NCBI GenBank assembly: GCA_050084985.1
Contig: JBITNC010000001.1
Coordinates: 45,198,001 to 45,262,000, forward strand
Source of the DNA: Nageia nagi
Taxonomy: Eukaryota > Pinophyta
Length of the DNA: 64,000 nucleotides
Direction of reading: 5' to 3'
Part shown: piece after piece, positions 46,491 to 57,620 of the stretch
Numbering within the stretch: position 1 is the stretch's first letter
Layout of the letters: the number at the start of each line of letters is the position of its first letter
Position numbers and translations under genes: made by a program
The notes under the pieces: generated by a model
What the model was told of the DNA's origin: nothing
Databases searched by the model: none
Seen by the model: only the letters and a program-made list of their open reading frames with translations

Positions 46491-47951
46491 TGTTGATTAA
46501 GATTGTGTAATATATGTGCCGTGAACAATCTTAACCAAAGTAAATCAAGAACAAACTATGGGGATAATCTGATCTTCGGAGAAGGCCGGTTCCTTATCTA
46601 TTGGGCATAGAAAAAGTAACAGGAAAGGAAATAAAAAGGAGTAGAGTGCGAGGAATTTAAGCAAAAGGCTTAGGGTAACAAGAGAGAAAGCAAAGGTGGA
46701 TCACTAGTTCAGTGTGAGCTTTCACAGTGTGTGAAACCTTGGCCTGAATCTAGTGTAGCAGCTACAGCACAAGCTCTCACTCTATAATAGTTTCCCAGCT
46801 TTACTCTACCATGTAGCAGATATAGTTATACTAGCAACTCGCAATTATCATTCAAGAAACAAGCTAAGCTGCCACAATGTAACCAAATTAAGAATGACAA
46901 TTATGAGTGCTAGATAAGAAAGGTCAATATGGTTTCATATTACTGATAAAAACTACAAGTCTTTGAGAATAAATGTAAGGAGCAATACTAGGTTTCTGAT
47001 CTTTCTTTCACTTTATTTTCATACTTATACTGTAGTAACGATAGTTACAAGAATTACATAATAGAAACATTTACAAAAATGGTTTCAAGATTCTACATTC
47101 TGAAATGCTCTACTTATCAGCTTCGACTATTTCATCATTCCTTGATGACCTCACCACTTTCGGGACCCGGTTTCACTCAAAAATGTGAACATTGTTCTCC
47201 CTATGATGTCATCCTCATACTTCCGGAATGCTCTACTTACTGGCTCTGGCTATTTGATCATTCCTTGATGACCTCATCACTTCTGGGACTCGATTTCACT
47301 CAAAAATGTGAACATTATTCTCCCTATGACATCATCCTCATACTTTTGGAATGCTCTACTTACCAACTTTGGCTATTTGATAACTCCTTGATGACCTCAT
47401 CACTTTTGAGACCTAGTTTCACTCAAAAATGTGAACATTGTTCTCCCCGTGATGTCATCCTCATACTTCCAGAATGCTCTACTTATCGGCTCTGGTTATT
47501 TGATCATTCCTTGATGACTTCATCACTTTTGGAACCTGATTTCATTCAAAAATGTGAACATTGTTTTCCTCATGACATCATCTTCATACTTCCAGAATGC
47601 TTTACTTACCGACTCTGACTATTTGGTCACTCTTTGCTGACCTCATCATCTCCAGAACCTGAGCTTTTCTACAATTGAGCTTTATCATTTCCTTCTGGAA
47701 TGCTCTACTCACCGGCTCCAGCTATTTGGTCACTCTTTGCTGACCTCATCATCTTTGAAACCTAGGCTTTTCCAAAATGTGACTATCTTATCCTCTATGA
47801 CATCATCATTTCATTCTGAAACACTTTTATCTACTGACTCCGACCTATTTTGTTTGCTCCAGAAAAACTCTCGGGAATCTTAAAATGAACTCATGATTGC
47901 AAGTAAAGTACATCGGGGCTTCAATAAAGAATTTATTATATTATAAGATCA
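46491..47951 (-). repeat. LTR K: solo or truncated LTR of the element L family
   Basis: It starts TGTTGATTAAGATTGTGTAA, like both LTRs of L, and ends near ataagatca. It is shorter (about 1461 against 1760 bases) because it has one copy of the 57-59-bp repeat where L has four, and a different internal repeat array. Neither side has the L primer site, so it stands without internal DNA. No 5-base target duplication is evident, so it may be a recombinant rather than a simple solo LTR. Confidence 0.75.
47100..47600. repeat. 123-bp tandem repeat in LTR K, four units
   Basis: The word aatgctctact or a variant recurs at 47104, 47227, 47350, 47473 and 47596, a steady 123-base period. Each unit has aatgctctac, tgatgacctcat, tcactcaaaaatgtgaacat and a tgatgtcat-type site. 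Because 123 is a multiple of three, the array leaves a 179-codon open frame (47079-47618) with a 41-residue repeat, which I consider fortuitous. Confidence 0.9.
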
Positions 47952-48875
47952 ATCTTTTCAAACATATATAAAACAAGTGGTCTTATGACCCTTGTCATTA
48001 AAAAATGACCATAGAGCAACCATTCTAATGTTAATATATAATCACTAAAAAATCGGTGATGATCCATGAACAGTTAAACAACAAACAAATCTAAGCCTAG
48101 AATAGCCTAGTACATACAATTTGCAATCATGGATATAGATGGAAGGTAACAACACTTCAAAATTTAGTTTGAGAGGTTACCTGGAATCTTGTAATGCCAA
48201 CACAAATGAATAACAAACCTTGAAGCTTATAAATTGAAGCTTTGTATGTGAACAAAGGGACCCAATTTTACTGTAGCAAAGCTCTACCGAAATCAAATCA
48301 GGAGATTATTAGCAAAAGGTTGTAAGCTTGATTAATAGCAAATCTCATATCAACTATATTTCCATATTATGTTATTCATTTGCTGATTAATATGTATGAA
48401 CATGTATGCTTTTGATGCTTCATTCATTTTCTGTGTGTAGGGTCAATATAGGAAAAGAACAACGAAATTAAGCATGAAAGAGAACAACAAGGAATAGACA
48501 AAAACACTTCAAAATTCTATGAAGATTACTCCAGTGCATACAGAGCCAATCATCAACGATTCAAAGATCAGTCGATGGTGATTCACCAGATCAATAACAA
48601 AGGCCAAAGGTCTACAACAAACACAATGATGGCATAGAGGATGCAGAGTCATGCTTCAATTGTTACCAATCTGCACTGATTGTTACCAATCCACAATGAT
48701 CGCTATCGATGCTAATTAAAATAGATCAATAAACACTCACTTTTTGTATTCAAATACTTTAGAATATAATATTATTCTTATTATTGATGTGTATTATCAA
48801 ATATGTTCATGATTAATTATGTTGAATGATTTATCTATCTAAATTGCATTTTAGGTTCATAATTTGATATACACA
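47952..48875 (+). repeat. Element J left LTR, second part
   Basis: Continuation of the J LTR after LTR K, ending in gatatacaca. It contains words with atc(a)acgat and gatcagtcgatggtgatt (48555-48585), and a near-duplicate attgttaccaatc pair at 48660 and 48680. Confidence 0.5.
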
Positions 48876-48878
48876 ATC

Positions 48879-48894
48879 TGACGCTAGAAGGAGG
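48879..48894 (+). promoter_or_regulatory. Element J primer-binding site
   Basis: TGACGCTAGAAGGAGG follows the LTR CA end by three bases. It would read TGGCGCTAGAAGGAGG before a G-to-A change. I infer its role from position and cannot name the tRNA. Confidence 0.5.
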
Positions 48895-50642
48895 TCCCCT
48901 TGCATGCATTTCAAAAAATTGAAGCAAAAAACAAGGATCAATTGCATATTATTTTTGGTTTTATTTTTAAATCTATTTGCATCTTATACTAACTTAATCT
49001 GTTTGATCTGTTGCTGTGTTTTTATTTTCTGTGTTCTCTGGATCATCGACGATCGTGCTATAATTGGCAACATTCACTATGAAATCATCAACGATCTCTG
49101 AAAAATCGGTATGTTTTCTAATCTGACCTATATACAGTAAGTGTAAATATATATTTAAAATGATAGTCGGTAAAACTGTGTGTGATCTCTTTGCTTAGAG
49201 TGCATCTAGGAAATGGGTAGTAAAAGGTTAAATGTATTTGTTATTAATTTATTTTATGTATAATGTTATGTATTTATTTTTCATGTTTTGGGTATAGGGT
49301 ATGTATACATTAAATATTTTTTATCTTGTCTAATTATGCTCTCCCTTTACGCTTCGTGCGATCTAAGGTGATCAGAATAGACTTGATAAGAAGGGGTAAT
49401 TAATTATTCTTTTCTTTTATATTCACATTATCATTAATTTGGTTAATTTATCCACATATAATCACCTCTTACCAAGTCTACCCTTACCACTCCATTGGAG
49501 GTCGAAGGGATATGTGACTTTTGGAGGAGTAAATGAATCACACTTAATTTGGAATGAACCTAAGGTAAATAAATTAGGTTTTCAGGTAGTATAAATCATA
49601 TTAAAAAGTTAATGAATTGGGGGAATTCGTATACATTAAGTACTTTCACTTGACAAAGTATGCTCTCACTTTTGCGCTTTATGCGATCTTAAGTGATCAG
49701 AAATAAGTTAAGTGAAAGAGGTAAAATTTATTCACATTTCACTTTTGGAAATATACTTCACATTAAAACTCTTAAAGATGTCTGCCCTTACCACTCCATT
49801 GGAGGTTGAAGGGATATGTGACTCTTGGAGGAGTAATTGAACCTCACTTAACTAATTTATTTACACTTAATGGCTTCTTACTAAGTCTGCTCTTACCACT
49901 CCATTGGAGGTCGAAGAGATATGTGACTAGTAAGAAGAGGGAATTTATCACATATAATACTTCCACAGCTAGAAGGGGTTAATGAACATCATTAATAGGT
50001 TGGATAATGAATCACATTATAATTAAAAAGAACAACAGGGTTTACTACGGTCAATACTCACTTAAAATAAACTTTGATTGCATCACATTAAGATTAAGAT
50101 AAGTAAATGGACATGAATGTTTGGGAGGGTAGTATGCATAAATGTATCTTACTTGTTTAAATGCATTTCATAAGGCCTTAAGAAATAATTGAACATTAAC
50201 GAGTTGGATGTCACTACCAACTGTTAATTCTTACTTCTTTGTAACCATCGACATAATGCACTTGAAACCATAGAGCTAGTTACACTTGGAAGTGATGACC
50301 AAGGTAACTTTCCTTTAGGTAGGAGTCAAAAAAGGAGACTCATTTAGAACCAAGCCAAAAGCCATTGAAACTTGTAAATGTTAGAATTACCCAACCTACC
50401 TTGTTTAACACTTGACTAGTCAAAACAAACTAGGAAAATTAAAAAGATTAAAAATAAACAACCCATATTGTTCATTTAATTTAGACATTAAAAATGTGCG
50501 AAAAAGTTAAAGAAGATAATCACATCGCTAAAAGTAAGTTTGCATATAGGATGTTTGTGCATTAAATTGTTTTTTTCGAAAATATAATCTAAAAGATAAA
50601 AATAGAGTTTTTTGTTTATGATGTTTGTTTATGATATTTAAA
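48895..50642 (+). other. Element J leader with repeated motifs
   Basis: A 1.7-kb leader between primer site and gag. Two related blocks start gctctccctttacgcttcgtg and gctctcacttttgcgctttat (49348 and 49669), each followed by gcgatct..ggtgatcag-type sequence. Three copies of cttaccactccattggaggt plus (c/t)gaag(g/a)gatatgtgact lie at 49483, 49787 and 49892. No protein family is recognised; the frame at 48904-49101 is short and hydrophobic. Such conserved leader blocks may be RNA packaging or structural signals, but that is conjecture. Confidence 0.55.
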
Positions 50643-53395
50643 ATGGTTCAAACTAGAAGTATGACCGTTAAGAAAATGCAAGAACATCCATTTGAAATGT
50701 AAGAAATAGATTCAGACAACATGGATTTGATAGAATATTCAGTTAGGAGGCCACCTCCTTTAGATGAATCAAATTCATAGGTAGTTCGTTATTTAGGTAA
50801 AGATGGTGATTATGGTTATAATCAATCTAGATCACAAAGACAAATTATAGATAATCCTCTCGCAAGGAATGGAATGCAAGTGTTAGAAGAAGAATTGATT
50901 GAAATTCATCATCACCTAGCTAATCATAGGGGTATTCCTAAGACATCTTTTAGTTTATCAAGAGATGTAGAAAAAATAGACCAAAAGAGTGATAACTTAG
51001 AAATTGACGAGGCTAAATCTCAGGCCAAAACCATAGCGGTACCATAGACTGAGCCATATAAAACTAAATATGAAAGAATCAATCGTCAATTATCAGATGG
51101 TCAAAGAGTCAGTTCTTCAATTGAAAAGGAGGGATCTTCTTTTTCTTTTAAATTAGGAAGAAAGGAAGCATCAATAAAACAAACTGAAAAATCTTATTCC
51201 ACAAAAGAAGGATCAAATAGAAGAACATCCAAGTTTAAAATAGAAGAGATACCTTCTTATGAAGAACTACAAAAATGATAATTATATAAAACAATAGCTG
51301 GTAAAAGATTCACAGAAGTGTATGCTGAGAATATTAAAAGGGCTATAGACATGCAATATATTTTAGAAGAAGAAAAAAGAAAAGTTGATGAACTTATCAA
51401 ATTGCAAGAACAAGAGGATAAATTAAAAGAAATGGAAGATAAATTTCTTAGAGATAAAAGAAAATTCATAGAATAAGAACAAGCAAAGAAAGAAAGAAAT
51501 GAGTTCTTGGAACAAGAAAAGAAAAGACTTCATAAAGAGCATGAGATTCAACTTCATTTAAAAGAATTACAACTTAAAGAATTAGAAAATGAAAAAATAA
51601 AAAGGGAACAATATCTACGTATGGAGAAAGAAAAACAAAGACAGTGGGATGAATATCAAAAAATAAGGAATTTGAAACTAGAAACTCCTTAAGGAAGTCA
51701 AATACAAAGATATCAAGATCCTTACTTAGATAAACAAGAAGCACTGGATAGAGAGACAGCCATTTTATTACAAAAGGAAATGGAAAAGGAATTAGAACTT
51801 CAAAAATTATATGATAAACAAAAGCAAGATTCTATTAAAAGTTGGGTTGAACAAACCCAAAATCAAACAAGACAACCTGATTATAAGGGAAAAGATCTAT
51901 ATGAAAAAGGGATATCCCAAAAACCTCCTAGAATCCCTATTCTGCGATGACATTCACCTCTTAAAATATTACCTCCACCACCATCAAAAATTTCTTCTAA
52001 CTATGAGTCTTACATTTCAAGATCAATTTCGGAAAAGGATCCAAATACTCGGAGACATTATAGGCACACTCAAGGTCATAGAACCGATAAAGAATTAGAA
52101 AACTTTATGAAGGATTTTATAAATCAAGAAATGAATGTTCAAGGACTTCAAAAGTTAAATTACAAGAATATTTGCAATGAGCCTATTCATCCAAGTGTTC
52201 CAAAAAAGAAACTATCATATAGGTTTGAATTTCCTAAAATAGAGCCATTTAAAGGAAGAGAAGACCCCAAAGAACACTTGAGAAAATTTACATTTTCTAG
52301 TTATCAGATAGCCAATGATGATTCATTAATGTTACGTATATTTCCTATGACACTCGCAGGCCAAGCTTTGGATTGGTATAACAGTTTACCTATGCATAGT
52401 TTATATGCATTCGAACAATTGGCTAATCAATTTCTTGAACATTTTAGAATCAATATTAAATAAAAATCTTCAATTACAGATCTTACGAGATTGCAACAAT
52501 TTCCTGATGAAACCATACAAGATTACATCTCAAGATGGCGGGCTATACTCACTAGTATGCCTTATACAATACCATAAGAAGAATTGGTTAAATTATTTAG
52601 CCAAAGCTATTTAAGACCAATAGCTAGTGTTCTTCAAATTCAACAACATAAAACTTTTGAAGAAGCTATTGCTCAGGTAGTAGTTATAGAAAGAGTTAAA
52701 ATTCAAAATGGAGAGGTAAAACTCAAGAAAAAAGAATACAAAAAAGGTAATCAAAATGAGAACATTAGTAAACAACCACAAAATAATCAAATAGCTACAA
52801 CAGAAAATTGTGGTCCTTCTTCAAAAATAGAAGAAAGTGCTGAACCTAAACCTAAAAGAAATTTTACCCCATTATCAAAACCATTAGCCAAAATACTTAA
52901 AAAATTATGTGATAATGGTATGATTACATTACCTGATATAAGGCCTAAAAATCCTAATGCTAAAGAAAGTAAATGGTATAAGGAGAATGAATTTTGTGCT
53001 TATCATAGACAAAAGGGACATAATACAAATAGATGTCGAACTTTACAGCACAAAATTCAAGACTTGATAGATAGTCAAAAGATAGATGTGGATAATCCTG
53101 TTGTACCTTCAAATCAAAATCTAGGGATATATCAAAACCCCTTACCTTCACATCAGGCTAATAATGTGGCAACTATCCCAAATCAACTAAACTATATAGG
53201 GGATAATAAGGATATACCGTTTATAGGAACTATAAACGATTCAATACATATGATTGGTATAGCCACAAGAGCACAACAATATTAGAATAAATAGGATAAT
53301 CCTCAAAAAAATCAATCAACATCAAACCCAATTAATATACAACCTATACCTCCTCTGCAGTAACCTAAAGTTTTGATAAAAGGTGCTCTTCAACG
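50643..53395 (+). pseudogene. Element J gag with coiled-coil N-terminal domain
   Basis: This is Gag of a Tat-like Ty3/gypsy element. One frame runs from ATG 50643 through gag into protease without a frameshift, broken only by about a dozen stop codons. The N-terminal half (50760-51900) is very rich in Glu, Lys and Gln with heptad-like spacing (IKLQEQEDKLKEMEDKFLRD, LHLKELQLKELENEKIKREQ), a long coiled coil. The capsid region at 52200-52640 has RFEFPKIEPFKGREDPKEHL, ALDWYNSLPMHSLYAFEQLA and DETIQDYISRWR. The tail has KRNFTPLSKPLAKILKKL and an intact-looking knuckle FCAYHRQKGHNTNRCRTL (52993-53046). It is the best-preserved gene of the window. Confidence 0.85.
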
Positions 53396-53405
53396 ATAGT
53401 TAAAA

Positions 53406-54046
53406 ATGTCTCCAGTAAAGATGACTTTATTTGAATTATTACAACAGTCTGAGAGTTATAGGGAAGCTATGAATCAAATTCTACAAGAAATTCAAGTGGA
53501 TATTAGTAACCCCAATAACTTCATTTCAATAGTTGAAAGTTTGAGAATATCTCAACAACCTAGTATCACCTTCTACGAACAAGAAAAAGTAAATAATGAT
53601 GGACCAGGCAGACTTGATCCACCCTTACATATAATTGGTAAGGTAGATGGAAAATTATTTAAAAGAATTTTAATAGATGAGGGTTCAGCCATAAATATAA
53701 TTTCAAACGTTGCATATAAAAAGCTAAATTTACCAGAATCAATTATCTTAGCTCCTTCTTTGCAAATTAGAGCTTTTAATGATGCAGTGTGTTCAACCTT
53801 GGGATCGATAGTGCTGCTAATTACAGTAGGTGCTAAAACCGTCCAAACTTTATTACATATAATTGAAGGAAATATTATACAATATAATGTTCTTTTAGGA
53901 TGTCCATGGATTAGAGAAATGCAATGTGTTCCATCTACTTATCATGGATGTTTAAAGTACATCTACAAGGATAAAGTTCATTGTGTGTTTAAAGACCCAG
54001 ATCCTTATTCACATTGTAATTTAATTTTTGATACAAATGAAGTGAC
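53406..54046 (+). pseudogene. Element J protease
   Basis: Still in the gag frame, an open stretch starts MSPVKMTLFELLQQSESYRE. It contains the active site RILIDEGSAINIISN (about 53670-53712), where the usual D-S/N-G-S reads D-E-G-S. QYNVLLGCPWIREMQCVPST follows (53881-53940), matching the family's YN.LLGRPW....A..ST end with Arg changed to Cys. It is cut by insertion of element L at 54051. The reading frame resumes after 59385, once L and one target copy are taken out. Confidence 0.85.
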
Positions 54047-54183
54047 ATTACTGTTGATTAAGATTATGTAATATATGCACTGCAAACAATCTTAACCAAA
54101 GTAAATCAAGAACAGACTATGGTGACAGTCTGTTCTCTGGAGAAGGCTAGTTCCTTATACATTGGGCGTAGAAAAAGTAACAG

Positions 54184-54430
54184 GAAAGGAAATAAAAGAG
54201 TAGAGTGCGAGGAATTCAAGCAAAAGGGTTAGGGTAATAGGAAAGAAATAAAAAGAGTAGAGTGCGAGGAATTTAAGCAAAAGGCTTAGGGTAACAAGAG
54301 AGAAAATAAAAAGGAGTAGAGTGCGAGGAATTCAAGCAAAAGGCTTAGGGTAACAAGAGAGAAAATAAAAAGGAGTAGAGTGCAAGGAATTCAAGCAAAA
54401 GGCTTAGGGTAACAAGAGAGAAAGCAAAGG
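54184..54430. repeat. 57-59-bp tandem array in element L left LTR, four copies
   Basis: The word agtgcgagg or a variant falls at 54204, 54261, 54320 and 54379. The unit reads like ggagtagagtgcgaggaatt, then caagcaaaaggcttagggta and acaagagagaaaat. The matching array in the right LTR is at 57753-58000; LTR K has one unit (46623-46690). Confidence 0.95.
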
Positions 54431-54959
54431 TGGATCACTAGTTCAGCGCGGGCTTTCACAGTGTGTGAAACCTTGGCCTGAATCTAGTGTAGCAGCTACG
54501 GCACAAGCTCTCACTCTCTAATAGTTTCCCAGCTTTACTCTACCATGTAGCAGATACAGTTATACTAGCAACCTGCAATTATCATTCAGGAAACAAGCCA
54601 AGCTGCCATGATGTAACCAAATTAAGAATGACAATTACGAGTGCTAGACAAGAAAAGTCAAGATGGTATCATATTACTGATAAAAACTACAGGTCTTCGA
54701 GAATAAATGTAAAGAGCAATACTAGGCTTCTGACCCTTCTTCCACTTTATTTTCATATACTTATACTACAGTAATAGTAGTTACAAGATTTGCAGAATAG
54801 AAATGTTTACAAAACAGCTTAAAGATTCCATCCTTCTTTTAATTGATACTACCTACATACGCCACTTGGTAGAATATTACAAAAACGAGGTAGATGCAGA
54901 TGATACGATTTCTTGATAACTATGATCTAACTTTTTGCTGGCCTCATCTCTACATTCTA

Positions 54960-55560
54960 GAATGCTCTGTTCATCTCATTCCAGCTATTTGATCACTCTT
55001 TATTGACCTCATCATATCCGGGACCCAATTTCATTCAAAAATGAGAACGTTGTTCTCTCCGTGATGTCATCTCTATGCTTCCGAAATGCTCTACTCACTT
55101 TCTCTGGAACTCAATTTTTTCAACAACTGAGCTTTTATCATTTCATTTCAGAATGTTTTACTCACTGACTCTGGGACTTTTAATTTCCCTTGCTGACCTC
55201 ATCATCTCTGGGACCCAGTTTCATTCAAAAATGAGAACGTTGTTCTCTCCGTGATGTCATCTCTATGCTTCCGGAATGCTCTACTCACTTTCTCTAGAAC
55301 CTGGTTTTTTCAACAACTGAGCTTTTATCATTTCATTTTGGAATGTTTTACTCACTAACTCTGGGCCTTTTAATTTCCCTTACTAACCTCATCATCTCTG
55401 AGACCCGGTTTCATTCAAAAATGAGAACGTTGTTCTCTCCATGATGTCATCTCTATGCTTTCAGAATGCTCTACTCACTTTCTCCAGAACCTAGTTTTTT
55501 CAACAATTGAGCTTTTATCATTTCATTCTGGAATGCTTTACTTCTGGAACATTTATTTTA
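54960..55560. repeat. 190-bp tandem array in element L left LTR, three copies
   Basis: The word g(g/a)gaccc followed by (a/g)(a/g)tttcattcaaaaatgag starts at 55020, 55210 and 55400. The right LTR has the same array with starts at 58588, 58778 and 58968. Each unit carries a gtgatgtcatc or gtgacgtcatc site. Confidence 0.95.
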
Positions 55561-55812
55561 TAAGGTTCTGGCTTCTTCGATCATTCCTCACTAACCTCAT
55601 CACTTTCTCTGGAACCCAATTTTGGGTTAAGTCCCGGCATCGCTGACGTCATCTCTTACCTTCGAAACGCTTTACTTTCGGAACACTTAACTTTTGAGCT
55701 CTGGCTTCTTTATTTGCTCCAGAAAAACTCCCAGGGATCTTAAAATGATCTCATGATTACAAGTACAGTACACCGGGGCTTTAATAAAGAGTTTATTATG
55801 TATGAATATACA

Positions 55813-56138
55813 TTATGGCGACCTCTGAGGGAAAATTTTGCCTTTATGAAAGAGGAATTTAGAACCCAGTCTGAAAAAATAACACCAAAATAATACCAAA
55901 GCATTTCACTACTACATAGGGTCCGAAACCACATGGATTCGAATTTTTTTTTTTTTTTTTAGATAAGAGCAATATCCTCATCCCATTTCACTGCCGAATC
56001 TCCTTCTCTGAAAGTATTCGAAGTTGATTTTCGACCGTCGAACCACCTTTTACTATTTCATTTCTTCTCCAGAGGTCTTGATATGATTGATTCCGGAGCT
56101 CTTTTGGAGTTCAACTTTTCTTTCCAGAATACCAAAGA
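55813..56138 (-). other. Element L 3-prime internal non-coding region
   Basis: A short region between gag and the 3-prime LTR. It contains a run of about 18 T on the plus strand (55947-55964), that is, poly-A on the element strand, and CpG-containing sequence (ccgtcgaacc). No polypurine tract of the usual form is seen next to the LTR. Confidence 0.6.
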
Positions 56139-56528
56139 CTAGGGGTTTTTCCTTGATCTTGTTTCCATAGCAAAACCTCCTATACCTACTGGTGCAAAAT
56201 TCCTCAGGTTCACATTTTGGCTTATGTCGTTAGCTACACCAGGCGGAGGAATGCCCCCACTTCTTGATAAATATTCTTGATATTGATAAATAGGACATGT
56301 GGTTTGTTCGTGAGCATCATTACAGGCCAAACACAAACCAGAGGCTGACTTGGAAGAGGAAGCTTGGCTTACATCATCATTCAACACATTCTGAGCCTTT
56401 TCTACAGCAAGATAAGGATATCTTCTTGCATCACTTTGTCTACTTAGCATGGTAATCCGGTTTGCCATATTTCTACACAAATTTTGGAGTTCTTGAATCT
56501 CCATCAATGAAGCTACCCCTTGATTCAT
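56139..56528 (-). pseudogene. Element L gag C-terminal part with zinc-knuckle-like motif
   Basis: An open 129-codon frame, out of register with the upstream gag by a frameshift between 56660 and 56528. It contains MNQGVASLMEIQELQNLCRN, a Ser-rich linker and CLACNDAHEQTTCPIYQYQ (about 56325-56268), a C-X2-C-X3-H-X4-C motif one residue short of the classic CCHC spacing. It ends Gly/Pro/Asn-rich. It would be the nucleocapsid-like, RNA-binding end of Gag. Confidence 0.75.
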
Positions 56529-56659
56529 ATTAGGCTGATGAGGGTTGGTAAGGCCAAGGGAGCTCTAGGGACCAGCAAGGTTGATGGCCACTGTTGGATA
56601 GGGGCAGGGATACTAGACAGTGGTGGAGCCAAACTAATTGCTTGAGGTCTCAAAACTTT

Positions 56660-57472
56660 CTACTGGGCAGTTATTGGAAAATAAGGCATTGGTATGCGAC
56701 TTGGCAATTTTCCAACTGCAATAAGATAGGATTCAACATACACTACTTGTCTATAGACCTTTGGGAAAGTATTTACTCCAGAATTTTGGATTTGTAGAGA
56801 GAGATCTGGAGGAAAGGCTCTCAGGTAATACATTAAGGCTTGAAATTGTTGAGGCCTGGCTGGCATTGGGACTCTTACCCAAGTTTTTTGGAATCTAATA
56901 TTGAAATTTGGGATATTTTCTTGCTCATATCTTTTGATAGAAGTGAACTATGTTAACAAGGAAAAGGGATCTCCTAATTCATTAAATTCCAAGATAAAGG
57001 GCTCTGCCAGTTGAGCCCAAGTGGTTATAGATCCATTAGGAAGGCCCCTATACCAATCTAGGACCTTTCCCTTGAAATACTGAGCCAGTAATCTCACCAT
57101 TACATCTTCGTGTTGGATATTGTGAATCTTAGCTAGGCCAGCTACATCAACACAATGCTCATAAGCTATTTTCTCTGAAGTTGCATCAAACTCCGGAAGG
57201 GTTTTGAAAACATTCGCTGGGATGTCATGCAACACTGCCAGGGCTATTGGTACCCCATTATCCCATTCTGGATAAATATTCTGAACTGGATTAGCCATTT
57301 TAGGAGAGGTATTTCTAGTGTGAATATTGGATGATTCTAGCTTGATAAAGGATTTTAGGGAGCTAATACTATTCAAAGACTTGGACTTGATCAGGGTCTT
57401 TCTCTTAGGAGTATCTAACATTCTAAAATCCGGTGCTTCTTTTGCTGCTCTAGTTTTAGATCTTGTCCACAT
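56660..57472 (-). pseudogene. Element L gag N-terminal and capsid part
   Basis: One frame from ATG 57472 to the stop at 56660, broken only by a TAG at 56948-56950. The start MWTRSKTRAAKEAPDF is basic. The capsid segment reads VMVRLLAQYFKGKVLDWYRG, then LPNGSITTWAQLAEPFILEF, the Retrotrans_gag pattern. After the TAG it continues with QKTWVRVPMPARPQQFQALM and VYRQVVYVESYLI. The near-integrity of gag in an otherwise pol-less element suggests gag was useful to it. Particle assembly would need enzymes from another element. Confidence 0.85.
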
Positions 57473-57564
57473 AAACTCTAGGTTGCAAAAGAAAATGACA
57501 GGTTCAAAAGCACATATGATATTTACAAATAATTTGCTTTAATACATACCATAGATAGTGCTTC

Positions 57565-57609
57565 AGTAGAGTCACCAATAAGTTTCTTCGTGTCCCACCG
57601 GGCATGCCA
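57565..57609 (-). promoter_or_regulatory. Element L primer-binding site and leader motif
   Basis: On the minus strand TGGCATGCCCGGTGGGA (57609-57593) lies 11 bases inside the right LTR end. It is followed by the leader whose plus form is agtagagtcaccaataag (57565-57582). Element A has the identical 18-base leader word and a primer site differing only by two G-to-A changes as read on the plus strand. Confidence 0.75.
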
Positions 57610-57620
57610 AAAAGAAATAC

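Larger units (their letters stand above)
54052..55812 (-). repeat. Element L left LTR (3-prime LTR, 1761 bp)
   Basis: It runs TGTTGATTAAG...GAATATACA. It contains a four-copy 57-59-bp array (54184-54430) and a three-copy 190-bp array (about 54960-55560). The internal side starts ttatggcgacctctgaggga (55813), which is not a clean polypurine tract on the minus strand. Confidence 0.95.

Noticed and set aside
54230-54420. TTAGGG words (gggttagggtaa) suggesting telomeric repeats
   Set aside because: They occur once per 57-59-bp LTR unit, not in tandem, and the usual plant telomere unit is TTTAGGG.
55813-55835. TGGCGACCTCTGAGGGA as primer site, making element L plus-strand
   Set aside because: Gag, leader and the primer site shared with element A all read on the minus strand, so the minus orientation is preferred; I keep it as the weaker alternative.
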